Shown in pieces: positions 61,444 through 64,000 of a stretch of DNA of 64,000 nucleotides; within the stretch, counting starts at the first letter, position 1, and every line of letters begins with the position of its first letter. The stretch is from contig LNDU01000043.1 of the NCBI GenBank assembly GCA_001464735.1, positions 124,001 through 188,000 of the forward strand, in the 5' to 3' direction. The translations under genes were made by a program, and so were the position numbers. This DNA is from Nitrospira sp. Ga0074138 (GTDB taxonomy: Bacteria > Nitrospirota > Nitrospiria > Nitrospirales > Nitrospiraceae). Under the pieces are notes generated by a model. That model was not told the origin of the DNA. It did not search any database and saw only the letters and a list, made by a program, of their open reading frames with translations.

Positions 61444-64000
61444 TCACACCCATTCCGGCGCCTCCTCTTTCCTCACCTCCTGCCCAGCGAACAGGCTATA
61501 GAGCGCGGGCAGTACAACCAGTGTCAGCGCCGTCGACGTGAAGAGTCCGCCGATCACGACACTGGCGAGCGGCCGCTGGACCTCCGCCCCAATTCCTTGC
61601 GCCAGTGCCAGCGGCAGAAGTCCAAGCAGCGTGGTCATCATGGTCATCACGACAGGGCGAAGACGGAGACTGCAGCCGGCCAGAATCGCTTCATCGATCT
61701 GCTGCCCCTCGTTGCGCAGTTGGTTGACATAAGAGACCAGCACGATCCCATTCCCCACGGCCAGTCCAAACAGCTCGATAAAACCGATAGAGGCCGGCAC
61801 GCTCAGATACTGCCCGCTCAGCCATAGCGACACGACGCCTCCGATCAACGCGAACGGCAGGTTGATAATGATCAAGGTTGCGTATCGCAGAGAATGAAAG
61901 GCCCAGAACAGAAGAAAGAACACGAGGCCCAGTGTGATCGGCACGACAATCATCAATCGCGCGTTGGCCCGCTCCATGTTTTCGAACGCCCCACCCCATA
62001 CGACAGTATAGCCTTCCGGTAAGTGGAGTTGCGCCGCCAGCTTCGCGCGCCCTTCATCCACCACACCGCCGATGTCCCGGCCTACGACATTGAAGCCGAT
62101 GTAGATGCGGCGCTTCACATGCTCTCGACTAATACGAGCCGGGCCTTCACGCATTTCGATCTTGGCCAGATCACTCATGGGAATAAGCGCTCCAGAAGAA
62201 GACTTCACGCGGATTTCTCCGATGGCGGCAACACTGTTCCGGTACGGTTCAGGAAATCTCAGGGTGAGCTGAAACCGCCGCTCGCCTTCATAGACCTGTG
62301 TCGCCGCCTTCCCACCGATCGCGGTGGCGATGATCTCCTGCACGTCGGCCACGTTGATGCCGAAGCGGGCAATCTTTTGCCGATCGATGTCGATAATGAG
62401 GTAGGGCTGTCCAGCGACCTGTTCGACCTTGATATCTTTGACGCCGTTGATGTGTTGTATCAAGGCGGCAATCTCCTGCGCCTTGTCGCGGAGCAGGTCG
62501 AGATCGTCTCCGAACAGCTTGATGGCGCATTCGGTCCTGATGCCGGAGATCAACTCGTCCACTCGTTCTTGGATTGGCTGACTCATGAGGATGGAGATAC
62601 CGGGAATTTCGGCTAACTTCCGGCGGATCGCATCGGTCAATTCTGATTGAGTCTTCGCCGTCTTCCAGGTACTTCGGTCGTGGAGGGAGACAATCGGATC
62701 GCTCTCGTAGAGATCTTCTGGGTGGTAGGGAATCTCCGCTCGGCCGATCCTGCTCACCGCCATCTTCACTTCGGGAAATTCCAGCATGGCCTTCTGAGTC
62801 TGCTTCTCTAGCTCGATAGACTCAGGAAGCGACACGCTCGGCAACTTCACCACTTGAGGTGTCAGGGCCCCTTCCTCAAGGAGTGGAATGAATTCCCGCC
62901 CCACGAATGGAACGAGGGAAAGGCTGCACAGCACGATCGCTGTTGAACTCGTCAGGATGAGGCCGCGGTGCCGGAGCGTCCATTGCAACACCGGCAGATA
63001 GCCCTGTTTCATCCAGAGCGTCACGCGCGTCTCTTTAGGATGGTCTCCACGCAAGAAGAGAGACGCGAGCACCGGTGACAGGGTCAGCGTCACCACGACC
63101 GAGACCAAGAGTGCAATCACCAGCGTGTAGGCCAGCGGCGCGAACATCTTGCCTTCCATTCCCTGGAGCGTCAGAAGCGGCAGGAAGACGACGCTGATGA
63201 TCAGAATACCGAACAGGATTGGTCGACCGACTTCCTTCGTCGCATGGAGAATGACACTGAGCCTGCTTTCCTGCGACGCGCCGCTGTGCTGTGCGAGATG
63301 CCGATAGGCGTTTTCCACAACGACCAGGGACCCGTCGGCGATCTCGCCAACGGCGATCGCCAGCCCACCAAGCGTCATCAAGTTGGCCGAGAGCCCGAAC
63401 CGCTCCATCACGATAAAGGTCACGAGCGGAGTGACGATCAACGTCACCGTGACGATGATGGCGCTGCGGACATGGCCCAGGAAGAAAAAGAAGACAAAGA
63501 CCACCAGCACAATCCCTTCGATCAATGCATCCCGCACCGTATTAATGGCCGCACTAACGAGTTCGATGCGATCGTAAAAGGGGATCAGCCTTGTGCCTCC
63601 CGGGAGAATATTACTCTGCTGCAAATCCTCCAGCTTCGTCTTGACCGCCTCAACCACCTGACGGGCATTACCTCCGCGAAGCATGAGCACTGTTCCAATC
63701 ACGACTTCGCGCTCCCCATTGAGAACCACCGCGCCATGACGAACGGCGTGGCCGATGCGGACTTCAGCGACATCCCGGACGAACACCGGTGTGCCGCCGA
63801 CCTCTTTCACGATGATGGATTCGATATCACCCACAGTCCCGATCAGCCCAAGCCCCCGAACGATCGAGCGTTCGGCATGACGCTCCAGTACGTTGCCCCC
63901 GACATTGGCGTTGTTCTTCACCACCGCCTCATAGATCTGGTGGAGCGTCAAGTCGAACTTGCGCAGTTTGGCCGGATCGACGAGGACCTGATACTGCTTC
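61444..64000 (-). CDS. CzcA/CusA-type heavy-metal RND efflux pump (partial, N-terminus outside window)
   Basis: At least 851 residues of a protein of about 1,030; the frame is open through base 64000, reading KQYQVLVDPAKLRKFD before the first internal TTG. Visible blocks are FYDRIELVSAAINTVRDALI, GGLAIAVGEIADGSLVVVEN (TM4, with the Asp of the proton-relay region), FVGREFIPLLEEGALTPQVV, GISILMSQPIQERVDELISG and IGFIELFGLAVGNGIVLVSY. These mark HME-RND pumps that export divalent or monovalent metal ions from the periplasm. Which metal cannot be read from the visible part. Adaptor and outer-membrane genes would lie upstream, beyond the window. Confidence 0.92.
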   Translation of the reverse strand, partial: KQYQVLVDPAKLRKFDLTLHQIYEAVVKNNANVGGNVLERHAERSIVRGLGLIGTVGDIESIIVKEVGGTPVFVRDVAEVRIGHAVRHGAVVLNGEREVVIGTVLMLRGGNARQVVEAVKTKLEDLQQSNILPGGTRLIPFYDRIELVSAAINTVRDALIEGIVLVVFVFFFFLGHVRSAIIVTVTLIVTPLVTFIVMERFGLSANLMTLGGLAIAVGEIADGSLVVVENAYRHLAQHSGASQESRLSVILHATKEVGRPILFGILIISVVFLPLLTLQGMEGKMFAPLAYTLVIALLVSVVVTLTLSPVLASLFLRGDHPKETRVTLWMKQGYLPVLQWTLRHRGLILTSSTAIVLCSLSLVPFVGREFIPLLEEGALTPQVVKLPSVSLPESIELEKQTQKAMLEFPEVKMAVSRIGRAEIPYHPEDLYESDPIVSLHDRSTWKTAKTQSELTDAIRRKLAEIPGISILMSQPIQERVDELISGIRTECAIKLFGDDLDLLRDKAQEIAALIQHINGVKDIKVEQVAGQPYLIIDIDRQKIARFGINVADVQEIIATAIGGKAATQVYEGERRFQLTLRFPEPYRNSVAAIGEIRVKSSSGALIPMSDLAKIEMREGPARISREHVKRRIYIGFNVVGRDIGGVVDEGRAKLAAQLHLPEGYTVVWGGAFENMERANARLMIVVPITLGLVFFLLFWAFHSLRYATLIIINLPFALIGGVVSLWLSGQYLSVPASIGFIELFGLAVGNGIVLVSYVNQLRNEGQQIDEAILAGCSLRLRPVVMTMMTTLLGLLPLALAQGIGAEVQRPLASVVIGGLFTSTALTLVVLPALYSLFAGQEVRKEEAPEWV

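Overview
The window is a bacterial chromosome segment of roughly 58% GC. Genes are densely packed, many start codons follow AGGAGG-type ribosome binding sites, and several junctions overlap as ATGA or TGATG. The gene content (HPF fused to a cold-shock domain beside a Lon-like protease, PII-like paralogues, pentapeptide repeats, many CBS/Usp stress proteins, CzcA-type RND efflux) suggests Nitrospirota, most like Nitrospira. That assignment is inference from gene style; no rRNA or other marker is present. I saw no rRNA, tRNA, CRISPR array, insertion sequence or prophage.

Layout. 0-4.2 kb (+): 3' end of a cytochrome c gene, then NAD salvage (pncA-pncB, ATGA overlap), an exported pentapeptide-repeat protein and an alpha/beta hydrolase. 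4.3-9.7 kb (-): a 1211-residue SWIM/SNF2 helicase, then an APH-type kinase followed by an adenylylsulfate-kinase-like protein. 10-13 kb (+): HPF/cold-shock fusion and a LonB-like protease. 13-14.6 kb (-): an arsR-arsM-arsC arsenic operon with two ArsR-type inverted repeats. 14.8-21.3 kb: an AT-rich HEPN-like gene, two PII-like genes bracketing a VIT1-type and a BASS-type transporter, a solitary groES, two small proteins and an alcohol dehydrogenase. 21.5-29.1 kb: two CBS proteins divergent from an overlapping cluster of tandem Usp, P2-type ATPase, HlyD adaptor and FtsX permease. 29.2-36.2 kb (-): GT4 glycosyltransferase, MFS, BON protein, MFS and glycogen debranching enzyme. 36.7-38.9 kb (-): a two-gene pair that looks like a divergent sigma-like factor and a membrane-anchored partner. 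39.5-43.8 kb (-): Ca2+-type P-ATPase, CaCA exchanger and a small L7/L12-like membrane protein. 44-53.8 kb: aldehyde dehydrogenase, methyltransferase, two adjacent genes each broken by a TGA where Trp is expected, NTF2-like and ferritin-like proteins, a second L7/L12-like membrane protein, an AEC permease, a four-CBS protein, an ICMT-like methyltransferase and a zinc-ribbon protein. 53.9-64 kb: tandem-GNAT/cNMP-domain fusion with an M20 amidohydrolase, a frameshifted Sel1 pseudogene, EEP hydrolase, macro-domain protein, GNAT, TPR-SUMF1 protein and the start-truncated end of a CzcA/CusA RND pump.

The common themes are ion and metal handling (two P2 ATPases, CaCA, VIT1, BASS, RND, ferritin-like), stress buffering (Usp, CBS, Lon, HPF, GroES) and arsenic detoxification. 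I do not see one clear new defence or biosynthetic system. The observations most worth a second look are the pair of Trp-to-TGA interruptions, the sigma-like/membrane-partner pair, the L7/L12-like membrane paralogues, the PII-like pair around transporters and the GNAT-GNAT-cNMP fusion.
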